Of a DNA stretch of 10,143 nt, positions 1-7,015 are shown in pieces (position 1 is the first letter of the stretch; each line of letters begins with the position of its first letter). Location of the stretch: NCBI GenBank assembly GCA_037446605.1, contig JBBIIE010000127.1, forward strand, positions 1-10,143, read 5' to 3'. The notes under the pieces are model-generated. The model ran no database searches and was not told the origin of the DNA. It saw only the letters and a program-made list of their open reading frames with translations. A program made the translations under genes and the position numbers. The DNA is from JANXAZ01 sp037446605 (GTDB lineage Bacteria > Pseudomonadota > Alphaproteobacteria > Geminicoccales > Geminicoccaceae).

Positions 1-14
1 ACCTAATCCGGCCT

Positions 15-1295
15 ATGTCTGCCGCCATGTCGACCGCGCCACCGCCGGTCAAGGCAGCGCCGGGGGCGGCGCCGGGGGCAGCGCCCGGGGCCGTGCTCGG
101 GGCTTCGGCGCCGCGCCCGTCACCCGGCCGCGGCCTCCTGGTCGTGCTGGTGCTGGCGACCGGCCTCGGCCCCTTCGCCATGCAGGTGTTCCTGCCGGCG
201 TTGCCGGCGATCCAGGCGGGCTTCCAGGCGAGCGCGGCCGGGGCCCAGCTCGCCTTCTCGCTGTCCACGCTGGCGATCGCGGTGGCGACCCTGGTCTACG
301 GGCCGGTCTCCGACCGGTTCGGCCGGCGGCCGGCGCTCCTGGGCGGCCTCTTCGTGTTCCTGCTCGGCACGGCGCTCTGTGCGACGGCGCCTTCGCTCGA
401 GCTCCTGATCCTCGGGCGGATCGTGCAGGCCGCCGGCGGCTGCGCCGGCATGGTCCTCTCGCGGGCGATCGTGCGCGACCTCTACCCGCGCGAGCAGGCC
501 GCCCAGGCGCTCGCCTGGATCACCATGGCGATGGTCGTGGCGCCGATGATGGCGCCGGCGCTCGGCGGCCTCCTGGTCGATCTCGCCGGCTGGCGGTCGA
601 TCTTCCTGGCCGGGCTCGCGGCCGGGGCGGTGGTGCTCGCCGCCTGCGCCGCCCGGCTCACCGAGACCGCCCGGCCGGGTGGGCTCGCCTCCGGCGCCGC
701 CATGCTCGGCGCCTTCGCCCTGCTCCTCCGCCAGCGCGCCTTCCGCGGCTGGGCGATGCAGGCGGCCTTCTCGATGGCGGTCTTCTTCTCCTTCCTGGCC
801 GCCGCCCCGTTCCTCGTGGTCGAGGCCTACGGCCGCCCGGCGGTCGAGTACGGGCTCCTGTTCGTGCTGGTCTCGGCCTCGTTCATGGCCGGCAACTTCG
901 CCGCCGCCCGGCTGTCGGCCCGGGCCGGCAGCGAGCGCATGATCCTCCTGGGCTCGGCCGGCTCGCTGGTCGGCGCCGGGCTCGCCCTGGCGCTCGCGCT
1001 CGCCGGCCAGTGGACGCCGCTGGCGCTCTTCCTGCCGACCGCGCTCGGCGCCTTCGCGCAGGGCGTGGCGATGCCCAACGCGCAGGCCGCGATCGTCAGC
1101 GTGGCGCCGGAGTTCGCCGGCTCGGCCGCCGGTCTCTCCGGCTTCCTGCAGATGACCGTGGCGGCCGCGGCCGCCCAGATCGTGGGCTCGCTCGCGACCG
1201 GCTCGCCGCTGCCGGTGGCCCTCGGCATGACGCTCTGCGCCGGACTGGCGCTCCTGGGTGCACTCCATGCGCGGGGCGCCACCACGCCGCGTTAA
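15..1295 (+). CDS. MFS multidrug exporter, Bcr/CflA-like
   Basis: Inner-membrane proton-coupled exporter of the major facilitator superfamily; this subfamily typically expels drugs or small metabolites. The 426 residues contain about 12 hydrophobic segments beginning near residue 41. The MFS loop 2-3 motif is clear at residues 96-105 (GPVSDRFGRR). A Bcr/CflA-like stretch follows at about 134-163, with GRIVQAAGG and then RAIVRDLYPREQAA. The cytoplasmic N-terminus before helix 1 is long, about 40 residues rich in Ala, Pro and Gly, and carries a tandem AAPG repeat. The start is uncertain: ATG at 15 or ATG at 27 both fit, neither has a visible Shine-Dalgarno, and only 14 bases upstream are available. 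A GTG at 93 is a further possibility. Nothing ties it to the catabolic operon except orientation. The family call is firm; the transported substrate is unknown. Confidence 0.88.
   Translation: MSAAMSTAPPPVKAAPGAAPGAAPGAVLGASAPRPSPGRGLLVVLVLATGLGPFAMQVFLPALPAIQAGFQASAAGAQLAFSLSTLAIAVATLVYGPVSDRFGRRPALLGGLFVFLLGTALCATAPSLELLILGRIVQAAGGCAGMVLSRAIVRDLYPREQAAQALAWITMAMVVAPMMAPALGGLLVDLAGWRSIFLAGLAAGAVVLAACAARLTETARPGGLASGAAMLGAFALLLRQRAFRGWAMQAAFSMAVFFSFLAAAPFLVVEAYGRPAVEYGLLFVLVSASFMAGNFAAARLSARAGSERMILLGSAGSLVGAGLALALALAGQWTPLALFLPTALGAFAQGVAMPNAQAAIVSVAPEFAGSAAGLSGFLQMTVAAAAAQIVGSLATGSPLPVALGMTLCAGLALLGALHARGATTPR
54..89 (+). repeat. three tandem 12-nt units encoding AAPG
   Basis: Three consecutive in-frame 12-nt units of the form GCr GCG CCs GGG encode Ala-Ala-Pro-Gly three times (residues 14-25 of the MFS protein) in the region before the first membrane helix. 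The units differ only at third codon positions. Such a run could change copy number by slippage without altering the frame, and it looks like a disordered linker. Confidence 0.8.
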
Positions 1296-1317
1296 CGGCC
1301 CCGCAACCCGACCGCCC

Positions 1318-1330
1318 TAGGCTCGGCCGC
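1318..1330 (+). promoter_or_regulatory. putative promoter element (TAGGCT) upstream of the 1353 gene
   Basis: TAGGCTCGGCCGC begins 35 nt before the ATG at 1353. It matches elements at 1910 and 2318, which lie 34 nt before their own start codons. The first six bases have the TAnnnT form of a sigma-70-type -10 box. No convincing -35 box is visible: TTAACG at 1292-1297 is about 20 nt upstream, which is too far for a good spacer. If it is a -10 box, the leader would be only about 22-25 nt. Its function is inferred from recurrence and position. Confidence 0.4.
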
Positions 1331-1352
1331 GGCGGTCGACGGGGATCCGGGC

Positions 1353-1871
1353 ATGCGGGTGGAGCAGACGGGCGCGCGCGAGAGCCGTCTCGACAAGCTC
1401 AGGGAACTGATCTGCCACGCCGGCACGCCGCCCACCGAGCGGCGCGCCGCGCTCGACCGGCTGGAGGCCGTGCTCACCGGCGGCGACCTGCCGGGGCCGC
1501 GCACCCGGGTCACCCGCTCGACCCGGATCGGCCGCTCGCGCCGGCCGATGCCGCTCGACGAGCTCGACCGGCTCGAGCCCTACGCGCTCGGCCGGACCCA
1601 CGGCGAAGTGGTGACCGAACTCGCCCGCGCCTGTGCCCTCTGCGCCGGCCGGCCCGATCGGATCGACCTCGGCTGGCACCCCGAGGAGGGACCGGTCGCC
1701 GCGGTCTGCTTCCAGCTCCAGCCCATGCCCGACCTCGAGGCGTTCCGGCGGGCGATCGCGCTCTGGCTCCCCGAGGCCAAGGTCACCCTCTCGACCTTCG
1801 TGGCCGAAGGCGAGCGCCGGATCCTCGTCTTCCTGGCGCCCGGCTCGGGCGGCCCGCCGGGCGAGGGGTGA
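1353..1871 (+). CDS. hypothetical protein, 172 aa
   Basis: I do not recognise this protein. It is predicted to be soluble: there is no signal peptide or membrane segment. Residues 8-45 are charged and probably helical, followed by an Arg-rich linker at about 50-66 (RTRVTRSTRIGRSRRP). A mixed alpha/beta-looking half runs from about 70 to 165, containing a CxxC pair (C94, C97), further cysteines at 21 and 119, and two hydrophobic strand-like stretches (VAAVCFQLQ near 115-123, RILVFLAP near 156-163). The start has a weak Shine-Dalgarno (GGGGA at 1341-1345). Codon use matches the neighbours, and the large Arg content partly reflects base composition. It sits alone between the exporter and the DUF1330 gene, with its own putative promoter element. 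The coding call rests on length, codon bias and position; no function is proposed. Confidence 0.65.
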   Translation: MRVEQTGARESRLDKLRELICHAGTPPTERRAALDRLEAVLTGGDLPGPRTRVTRSTRIGRSRRPMPLDELDRLEPYALGRTHGEVVTELARACALCAGRPDRIDLGWHPEEGPVAAVCFQLQPMPDLEAFRRAIALWLPEAKVTLSTFVAEGERRILVFLAPGSGGPPGEG

Positions 1872-1887
1872 GGGCGCCCGTGCGGGT

Positions 1888-1907
1888 GGCCGCGGGCGGC
1901 CGCGGGC
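1888..1907. repeat. 10-bp tandem duplication before a putative promoter
   Basis: GGCCGCGGGC occurs twice in direct succession (1888-1897 and 1898-1907), ending 2 nt before the TAGGGT element at 1910. That places it where a -35 box or an operator would be expected. It could bind a regulator, but it could also be chance in sequence this rich in G and C. Confidence 0.3.
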
Positions 1908-1909
1908 GT

Positions 1910-1922
1910 TAGGGTCCGGCCG
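1910..1922 (+). promoter_or_regulatory. putative promoter element (TAGGGT) upstream of the DUF1330 gene
   Basis: TAGGGTCCGGCCG begins 34 nt before the ATG at 1944 and shares the pattern TAGGsTCsGrCCG with elements at 1318 and 2318. It reads as a -10-like hexamer followed by a conserved GC block. No -35 hexamer is recognisable; the expected place is occupied by the 10-bp tandem repeat. Confidence 0.4.
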
Positions 1923-1943
1923 CGCAGCGAGGGGAGGTGCGTC

Positions 1944-2255
1944 ATGGCCAAGGGCTATTGGGTCGCGTTCGCGGACGTCCACGACCCGGAGGGCTACGAA
2001 GCCTACCGCAGGGCGAACGCCGTGCCGTTCGCCAAGTACGGCGCCCGCTTCCTGGTGCGCGGCGGCCGGTTCGAGGCGCCCGAGGGGAAGCCCCGCTCGC
2101 GGATCGTCGTGCTCGAATTCCCGAGCTACGAGGCGGCGCTCGCCTGCTACCATTCGCCGGAGTACCAAGCGGCGATGGCGCTCCGCGCCGGCAAGTCGAC
2201 CATGGACATGGCGATCGTCGAGGGCTGGGACGGCCCGCAGCCGGGCGAGGGCTGA
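1944..2255 (+). CDS. DUF1330 domain protein
   Basis: Small soluble protein of 103 residues that is almost entirely one DUF1330 domain, a ferredoxin-like alpha+beta barrel fold related to dimeric ABM/EthD-type proteins; no biochemical role is established for the family. Family hallmarks are visible in order: GYWVAFADVHDPEGYEAYR near the N-terminus, YGARFLVRGG at about 33-42, the strand RIVVLEFPSYEAALACYHS at about 53-71, then EYQAAMALR and a final strand ending in VEGW. The ATG is well supported by a strong Shine-Dalgarno (GGGGAGG at 1931-1937). DUF1330 genes often lie beside catabolic clusters, as here, where the next gene starts the putative operon; any functional link is an inference. Confidence 0.9.
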   Translation: MAKGYWVAFADVHDPEGYEAYRRANAVPFAKYGARFLVRGGRFEAPEGKPRSRIVVLEFPSYEAALACYHSPEYQAAMALRAGKSTMDMAIVEGWDGPQPGEG

Positions 2256-2260
2256 GCCCG

Positions 2261-2278
2261 GGCCGGCGCAGGCCGGCC
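2261..2278 (+). terminator. GC-rich stem-loop after the DUF1330 gene, possible terminator
   Basis: A perfect 7-bp inverted repeat (GGCCGGC at 2261-2267, GCCGGCC at 2272-2278) with a GCAG loop begins 5 nt after the stop codon and is followed by only TTCCC. There is no U-tract, so it is at best a weak or atypical intrinsic terminator. Its position between the DUF1330 stop and the next promoter-like element is the main support. Confidence 0.3.
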
Positions 2279-2317
2279 TTCCCGCCCGGACGGCTGGTCC
2301 CGCCCGCGCGCCGCCGA

Positions 2318-2330
2318 TAGGCTCCGACCG
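2318..2330 (+). promoter_or_regulatory. putative promoter element (TAGGCT) of the catabolic operon
   Basis: TAGGCTCCGACCG begins 34 nt before the GTG at 2352 and repeats the pattern seen at 1318 and 1910. It would be the natural promoter for the gene cluster running to 10056, since no later gap in that cluster carries this element. No clear -35 hexamer is present at the expected distance, so an activator-dependent promoter or another kind of cis site remains possible. Confidence 0.42.
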
Positions 2331-2351
2331 GCAACCCGGGAGCGGGGAGGG

Positions 2352-3254
2352 GTGGTGGCACGGATCGGTTTCGTCGGGCTCGGCACCATGGGCGCACCCA
2401 TGGCCGCCAACCTCGTCAAGGCGGGCCACGCGGTGCGCGGCTTCGACCGCACGGAGGCGGCCCGGTCGGCGGCCGCGACGCGCGGGGTGCCGGTCGTGGC
2501 CGAGCTCGTCGCGGCCGTCGAGGGGGCCGAAGCGGTCGTGACCATGCTGCCCGACACCCCCGACGTCGAGGCCGTGCTCCTCGGCCCCGAGGGGATCGCA
2601 CCGCACCTCGCCCCCGGCGCGCTCGTGATCGACACGAGCTCGATCGCGCCCGGGGCCGCCGCGCGGATCGCGGCCGAGCTCGCCGGGCGCGGGCTCTCCT
2701 TCCTCGACGCGCCGGTGACGGGCGGGCCGGGTGGGGCCGAGGCCGGCACGCTCGGCATCATGGTGGGCGGCGAGCCCGAGGCGTTCGAACGCGCCCGGCC
2801 GATCCTGGAGGCCATGGGTCGGCCACGACGGATGGGCCCGCCCGGCGCCGGCCAGGCGACCAAGCTCTGCAACCAGATCGTGGTGGCGCAGCATCTCGTG
2901 GCGGTGGCCGAGGCGATCACCCTGGCGCGCGGGCTCGGCCTCGACCCCGAGGCGGTCCTCGAGGTGCTCCTGGGCGGGGCGGCGCGCTCCTGGCTCATGG
3001 AAACCTTCGGCCGGTGGATGGCGCAGGGCGAGGCCGCCCCGGCCTTCCGCATGGCGCTCATGCTCAAGGATCTGCGGCTCGCCCAAGAGGCGGCCTTCGC
3101 CCGGGGCGTGCCCTTGCCGGCGACCGCCTTGGCCTCGAGCTTGATGCTCGCCCAGCAAGCGGCCGGCGAGGCGGGGCTCGGCCACCATGCGGTGATCCGG
3201 GTCTTCGAGCGGCTCACCGGCCGGGAGCCGGCGAGCGGCGTGGGGGAGGGGTGA
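2352..3254 (+). CDS. NAD(P)-dependent beta-hydroxyacid dehydrogenase (HIBADH family), first copy
   Basis: Cytosolic oxidoreductase of the 3-hydroxyisobutyrate dehydrogenase / tartronate semialdehyde reductase family, which oxidises beta-hydroxyacids or reduces the matching semialdehydes. The 300 residues are full length for the family. The Rossmann motif GLGTMG is at 9-14, the substrate-binding DAPVTGG at 119-125, and the catalytic lysine K171 lies in GAGQATKLCNQ with N174 nearby; a conserved LKD is at 238-240. The second beta strand ends in FDRT, where the aspartate suggests NAD rather than NADP (inference). The start is GTG at 2352, or the adjacent GTG at 2355, which is better spaced from GGGGAGG at 2344-2350. 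The stop overlaps the next gene's ATG (TGATG), implying translational coupling. It is the first gene of the putative operon. The exact substrate cannot be assigned. Confidence 0.9.
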   Translation: MVARIGFVGLGTMGAPMAANLVKAGHAVRGFDRTEAARSAAATRGVPVVAELVAAVEGAEAVVTMLPDTPDVEAVLLGPEGIAPHLAPGALVIDTSSIAPGAAARIAAELAGRGLSFLDAPVTGGPGGAEAGTLGIMVGGEPEAFERARPILEAMGRPRRMGPPGAGQATKLCNQIVVAQHLVAVAEAITLARGLGLDPEAVLEVLLGGAARSWLMETFGRWMAQGEAAPAFRMALMLKDLRLAQEAAFARGVPLPATALASSLMLAQQAAGEAGLGHHAVIRVFERLTGREPASGVGEG

Positions 3255-4138
3255 TGAGCGAACGGCCGCGGCTCGGTTTCCTCGGCATCGGCATCATGGG
3301 CAAGGAGATGGTCCTCCGTCTCCTCGAGGCGGGCTTTCCGGTCACGGTCTGGAACCTCGAGCCCGAGCGGCTGCCGCTCGTGACCGGGGCCGGGGCGGTG
3401 GCGGCGCAAAGCCCGGCCGCCGTCGCCGAAAGCTGCGAGATCCTCTGCCAGTGCGTCCTGAACGCCGCCGCGGTCGAGAATTGCTGCTTCGGGCCCGAGG
3501 GTGTGGCGAAGGTCCCGGGCCGCGGCCGGCTCGTGATCGATTTTTCGACCGTCAACCCGGATGATACCCGCCGCATCGCCGCGCGCATGGCCGAAGCCGG
3601 CTGGCGGTGGATCGACGCGCCCGTCTCGGGCGGCCCGGGCCCGGCGCGGGAAGGGAAGCTCACGATCATGGTGGGGGGCGATCCGGCCGACGTCGAACGG
3701 GCCCGGCCGGTGCTCGACGCACTCGCCGCCAACCTCACCCATCTGGGCCCGCTCGGCATGGGCCAGACCGCCAAGATCGCCAACCAGGCGACCGTCGGCG
3801 TGGGCTACGTGCTCATGGCCGAGGTGCTGGCGCTCGTCGAGGCGGCCGGGCTCGACCCGAAGGTCCTGCCGGGGGCACTCGCCGGCGGGATGGCCGATTC
3901 GACGATCCTCAGGCGGATCTTCACCCAGCAGGCGGCACGCGACTTCGACCCGCCCAAGGGTTACGCCCGCCAGCTCGACAAGGACCTCGTCAACGTCCGC
4001 AAGTTCGCCCGTGCCCTCGGCCTCGAGCTGCCGATCGTGGAGGCGGTGGTCGAGCGCTACCACGCCTGGGCGCAGGCCAACCCGATGGCCGACGGGGCGA
4101 GCATCTCGCGGCTCTACGAGCGCGCGCGCGAGCATTGA
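3254..4138 (+). CDS. NAD(P)-dependent beta-hydroxyacid dehydrogenase (HIBADH family), second copy
   Basis: Second family member, 294 residues, with all the expected landmarks: GIGIMG at 11-16, DAPVSGG at 121-127, catalytic K174 in GMGQTAKIANQ, N177, and a DKD at 242-244 before the C-terminal helices. It differs clearly from the upstream copy (roughly 35-40% alike by eye). It has WNLE instead of FDRT at the cofactor-specificity loop and a longer segment with a charged FDPPKG turn at 231-236, so the two are not a recent duplication and probably use different substrates. The ATG at 3254 overlaps the previous stop by one base and is preceded by GGGGGAGG; an in-frame upstream extension exists but lies wholly inside the preceding gene. 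Family relatives include GarR, GlxR and L-threonate dehydrogenase LtnD; which of these it resembles in function is open. Confidence 0.9.
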   Translation: MSERPRLGFLGIGIMGKEMVLRLLEAGFPVTVWNLEPERLPLVTGAGAVAAQSPAAVAESCEILCQCVLNAAAVENCCFGPEGVAKVPGRGRLVIDFSTVNPDDTRRIAARMAEAGWRWIDAPVSGGPGPAREGKLTIMVGGDPADVERARPVLDALAANLTHLGPLGMGQTAKIANQATVGVGYVLMAEVLALVEAAGLDPKVLPGALAGGMADSTILRRIFTQQAARDFDPPKGYARQLDKDLVNVRKFARALGLELPIVEAVVERYHAWAQANPMADGASISRLYERAREH

Positions 4139-4149
4139 CGCCGCGGCGT
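4138..4149. other. 12-bp perfect palindrome in the gap before the TRAP genes
   Basis: ACGCCGCGGCGT is fully self-complementary and starts on the last base of the upstream stop codon. This 51-nt gap is the longest inside the cluster, so the palindrome could be an operator or a small processing hairpin. It could equally be chance in GC-rich DNA. Confidence 0.2.
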
Positions 4150-4189
4150 GCGGCTGGCAGCCCTGTCGCCGAGACCGGGGGAGGCCAGC

Positions 4190-5185
4190 ATGCACAAGCT
4201 CACCGTCACGCTCGCTTCGGGTTGCGCGCTCGCGCTCGCCGCGGGCTTCGGCGCCGCACCCGTGCGGGCCGAGCTCGTCGTCCAGTTCGGCACGACGAGC
4301 CAGCCGGGCTCCGTCCAGGTCGCTTCGGCCGAGGAGTACGTGAAGCGGGTCAACGCGCGGCTTTCCGGCACCGCCCGGATGGAGCTCTACCATTCGAGTC
4401 AGCTCGGCTCGGACAAGGACATGCTGCAGAAGGTCAAGCTCGGCACGCTCGACATTTCGCAGCCCTCGACGATCACGTCCACGATCACGCCCGAGTTCGG
4501 CCTGTTCGACATGCCGTACCTGGTCAAGGACCGGGCACACATGCGCTGCATCGCCAAGGAGATCGTCTGGCCGATCCTCGCCCCCAAGCTCGAGGAGAAG
4601 GGCTACAAGCTCCTGGGCGTGTGGGAGAACGGTGTCCGCCAAGTCACCAACAACGTGCGCCCGATCGTCACCCCGGCCGATCTCCGGGGTCTCAAGATCC
4701 GCATCCCGCAGGGCGTGTGGCGGGCCAAGATGTTCGAGGCCTACGGCGCGGCACCCGTGCCGATGGGCTTCGCCGAGCTCTTCGTGGCCCTGCAGACGGG
4801 TGTGGTCGACGGCCAGGAGAACCCCTACGTCAACATCGAGAGCGGCAAGTTCCAGGAGGTGCAGAAGTACCTCTCGGAGACCAACCACGTCTACACGCCG
4901 TCCTTCCCGATGACGAGCGTGCGCAAGTTCAAGAGCTACCCGGAGGCGGTCCAGAAGGCGCTGCTCGAGGAGGCGGTCCCGGTCCAGGAATGGACCTACG
5001 GGATCGCCGAGGCCGAGGACGTCGCCTCGCGCGACCGGCTGATCAAGGCCGGCATGCAGTTCAACAAGGCCGACCGCGAGGCCTTCGTGGCCGCCTCGAG
5101 GCCGGTCTACGAGCTCTTCGCCAAGGAAGCGCCGGGCGGCAAGGAGCTGATCGACAAGGCGCTCGCCCTCGCCAACGGCTGCTGA
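4190..5185 (+). CDS. TRAP transporter substrate-binding protein, DctP family
   Basis: Periplasmic binding protein of a tripartite ATP-independent transporter; it captures an organic acid and delivers it to the two membrane subunits encoded next. The 331 residues begin with a Sec signal peptide (hydrophobic core about 5-22; probable cleavage after VRA at residue 27). The mature part has the DctP signatures: LGTLDIS at 84-90, GLFDMPYLV at 104-112, LRGLKIRIPQG at 165-175 and QTGVVDGQENP at 202-212. R171 corresponds to the arginine that forms the carboxylate salt bridge in this family, and N211 lies in the conserved ENP. The ATG at 4190 is chosen over an in-frame GTG at 4148 because GGGGGAGG at 4177-4184 is well placed and the signal peptide then starts correctly. 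The ligand is probably a carboxylate; its identity is unknown. Confidence 0.93.
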   Translation: MHKLTVTLASGCALALAAGFGAAPVRAELVVQFGTTSQPGSVQVASAEEYVKRVNARLSGTARMELYHSSQLGSDKDMLQKVKLGTLDISQPSTITSTITPEFGLFDMPYLVKDRAHMRCIAKEIVWPILAPKLEEKGYKLLGVWENGVRQVTNNVRPIVTPADLRGLKIRIPQGVWRAKMFEAYGAAPVPMGFAELFVALQTGVVDGQENPYVNIESGKFQEVQKYLSETNHVYTPSFPMTSVRKFKSYPEAVQKALLEEAVPVQEWTYGIAEAEDVASRDRLIKAGMQFNKADREAFVAASRPVYELFAKEAPGGKELIDKALALANGC

Positions 5186-5201
5186 ACGCGGGGCCTCGCG
5201 G

Positions 5202-5729
5202 GTGCGGCTCGTCCGGCTGACCCGCCGGCTGCTCGAGGCCGCGCTGGTCACGACCGGGGTGGCGCTGCTGTTCGCCATCGCCGTCCTGGTCGCGGCCGGG
5301 GTGGTCCTGCGCAAGCTCGGCGCGCCGATCGGCTGGTACGACGAGATCGCGGGCGTGCTGCTCGCCTGGCTCACCTGGTACGGGGCGGCGCTCGCCGCCC
5401 TCGAGCGGGCGCATCTCGGCATGCCCGATCTCGTGGCCCTGGCACCCCCGGCGCTGCGCGTCCCGCTCGTGCTGGTGCGCGCGGCCCTGGTGTGCGGGAC
5501 GATGGCGCTGGTCGCCTGGTTCGGCTGGCAGATCGTGGCGATCCTGGGCGACGAGCGGCTCGTGACCGTGCCCTGGCTCACGGTCGGCGTGGCGCAATCG
5601 GCGATTCCGATCGCAGCATCCCTCTTCGTCCTCGCCGAGCTCCTCACGCTGCCCGACCGGCTCGCCGAGGCGCGGGCGGGTGCGGCGGCCAAGGACCCCG
5701 AACGCATCCTGCTCGAGGCCGCCCGATGA
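5202..5729 (+). CDS. TRAP transporter small permease, DctQ family
   Basis: Four-helix inner-membrane subunit that partners the large permease in sodium- or proton-driven import. The 175 residues show hydrophobic segments near 12-37, 46-66, 86-114 and 125-150. The DctQ-like pattern is present between helices 1 and 3: GWYDEIAGVLLAWLTWYGAA, then ERAHLGMPDL at about 68-77. The predicted start is GTG, 16 nt after the DctP stop. No good Shine-Dalgarno precedes it, so it may depend on translation of the upstream gene. The stop overlaps the DctM start (ATGA). The sequence is poorly conserved, as usual for DctQ, but its position between DctP and DctM makes the call secure. Confidence 0.88.
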   Translation: MRLVRLTRRLLEAALVTTGVALLFAIAVLVAAGVVLRKLGAPIGWYDEIAGVLLAWLTWYGAALAALERAHLGMPDLVALAPPALRVPLVLVRAALVCGTMALVAWFGWQIVAILGDERLVTVPWLTVGVAQSAIPIAASLFVLAELLTLPDRLAEARAGAAAKDPERILLEAAR

Positions 5730-7006
5730 GCGGCCTCGTCCTCCTCCTCTTCCTCGCGGTGCTGGTCGCCCTCGACGTGCCGATCGCGGTGGCGCTCGCG
5801 ATCCTGGCGCTCGCCGCCTTCTGGGCCGCGCAGGGCTTCGATGCGCTGGTCACGAGTGCGGTCACCCTCTTCAGCGCCTCGACCAACTTCCCACTCCTCG
5901 CCATCCCGCTCTTCATCCTGGCCGGCACGATCATGAACACGGCCGGCATCACCCGCCGGCTCGTGGCGCTCGCCGCCGCCCTCGTGGGCTTCGTGCGCGG
6001 CGGCCTCGCGATGGTGAACGTCGCGGCTTCGCTCTTCTTCGCCGAGATCTCGGGTTCGGCCGTGGCGGACGTCGCGGCGCTCGGCTCGGTGCTCATGCCG
6101 GCCATGCAAAAGCGCGGCTATCCCAAGGAGTTCACGGCCGCCCTGACCTCGAGCTCGGCGAGCCTCGCGATCATCATCCCGCCCAGCATCCCCATGATCC
6201 TCTACGCGGTCATGGCCGACGCTTCGGTGGTCCAGCTCTTCGTGGCCGGCATCCTGCCCGGCCTCCTGGGCGGTGGGCTCATGATGGGCCTGTGCGCGCT
6301 CTACGCCCGCCGGCACGGCTTCCCGGTCGAACAGGCCTTCGACCTCTGCCGGCTCTGGGCCGCCACCCGCGAGGCCGGTTGGACCCTGCTCCTGCCGGTC
6401 ATCATCCTGGGCGGGATCTTCACCGGCACGGTGACCGCGACCGAAGCGGCGGGGCTCGCCGTCGTGGCGGCCGTCCTCGTGGGCGCGCTCTACCGCGAGC
6501 TCTCGCCCCGGGCGATCCTCCAGGGCGCCCGCGAGGGCGTGGTGCAGACCGCAGTGGTGATGCTCCTGATCGCCACCTCCGCACTCCTCGGCGAGTACCT
6601 GACCGAGGCACGCATCCCGCAGGCGCTCACCGGCGCGATCACCGGGCTCACCCGCGAGCCCTGGGCGGTGCTGGCGCTGTTGAACCTCCTCTTCTTCGTC
6701 CTCGGCTGCTTCCTGCACGGCGCGGCGGCGATCATCCTGGTCGTGCCGATCGTCATGCCGATCGTCCGGGCGGTCGGCATCGACCCGGTCCATTTCGGGC
6801 TCGTCGTCACGCTCAACATCGCGATCGGCCAGCAGACCCCACCCGTGGCCTCGGTGCTCATGACCGCCTGCTCGATCGCCAAGGCCGACATCTGGGCGGT
6901 CACCCGCTGGAACCTCCCCTTCATAGGGGTGCTGCTGCTCGTGCTCTTGCTCGTCACCTACGTTCCGGCCATCCCGCTCGCGCTGGTCGAGCTCATCTAT
7001 CGCTGA
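5726..7006 (+). CDS. TRAP transporter large permease, DctM family
   Basis: Main transport channel of the TRAP system, 426 residues and about 11-13 hydrophobic segments, matching the usual length of 420-440. Typical DctM sequences appear in order: STNFPLLAIPLFILAGTIMN at about 52-71, FAEISGSAVADVAALGS at about 109-125, SSSASLAIIIPPSIPMILYA around 144-163, and GQQTPPV near 369-375. The ATG at 5726 overlaps the DctQ stop by four bases, with GAGG at 5715-5718 as a modest ribosome-binding site; translational coupling is likely. DctQ and DctM are separate genes here rather than fused. With the genes at 4190 and 5202 it forms a complete importer, all of it inside the enzyme cluster, which suggests the cluster degrades an imported compound. 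Confidence 0.95.
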   Translation: MSGLVLLLFLAVLVALDVPIAVALAILALAAFWAAQGFDALVTSAVTLFSASTNFPLLAIPLFILAGTIMNTAGITRRLVALAAALVGFVRGGLAMVNVAASLFFAEISGSAVADVAALGSVLMPAMQKRGYPKEFTAALTSSSASLAIIIPPSIPMILYAVMADASVVQLFVAGILPGLLGGGLMMGLCALYARRHGFPVEQAFDLCRLWAATREAGWTLLLPVIILGGIFTGTVTATEAAGLAVVAAVLVGALYRELSPRAILQGAREGVVQTAVVMLLIATSALLGEYLTEARIPQALTGAITGLTREPWAVLALLNLLFFVLGCFLHGAAAIILVVPIVMPIVRAVGIDPVHFGLVVTLNIAIGQQTPPVASVLMTACSIAKADIWAVTRWNLPFIGVLLLVLLLVTYVPAIPLALVELIYR

Positions 7007-7015
7007 GGAGGCCGC

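Noticed and set aside
1872..1943. Small CCCG/CGGG inverted repeat near 1877-1886 as a terminator
   Set aside because: The stem is only about 4 bp with a 2-nt loop and has no U-tract; such matches are expected by chance at this GC content.
4148..4189. Upstream GTG start that would extend the TRAP binding protein by 14 residues
   Set aside because: It lacks a Shine-Dalgarno and would put extra residues before an otherwise standard signal peptide; ATG 4190 has a strong, well-spaced GGGGGAGG.
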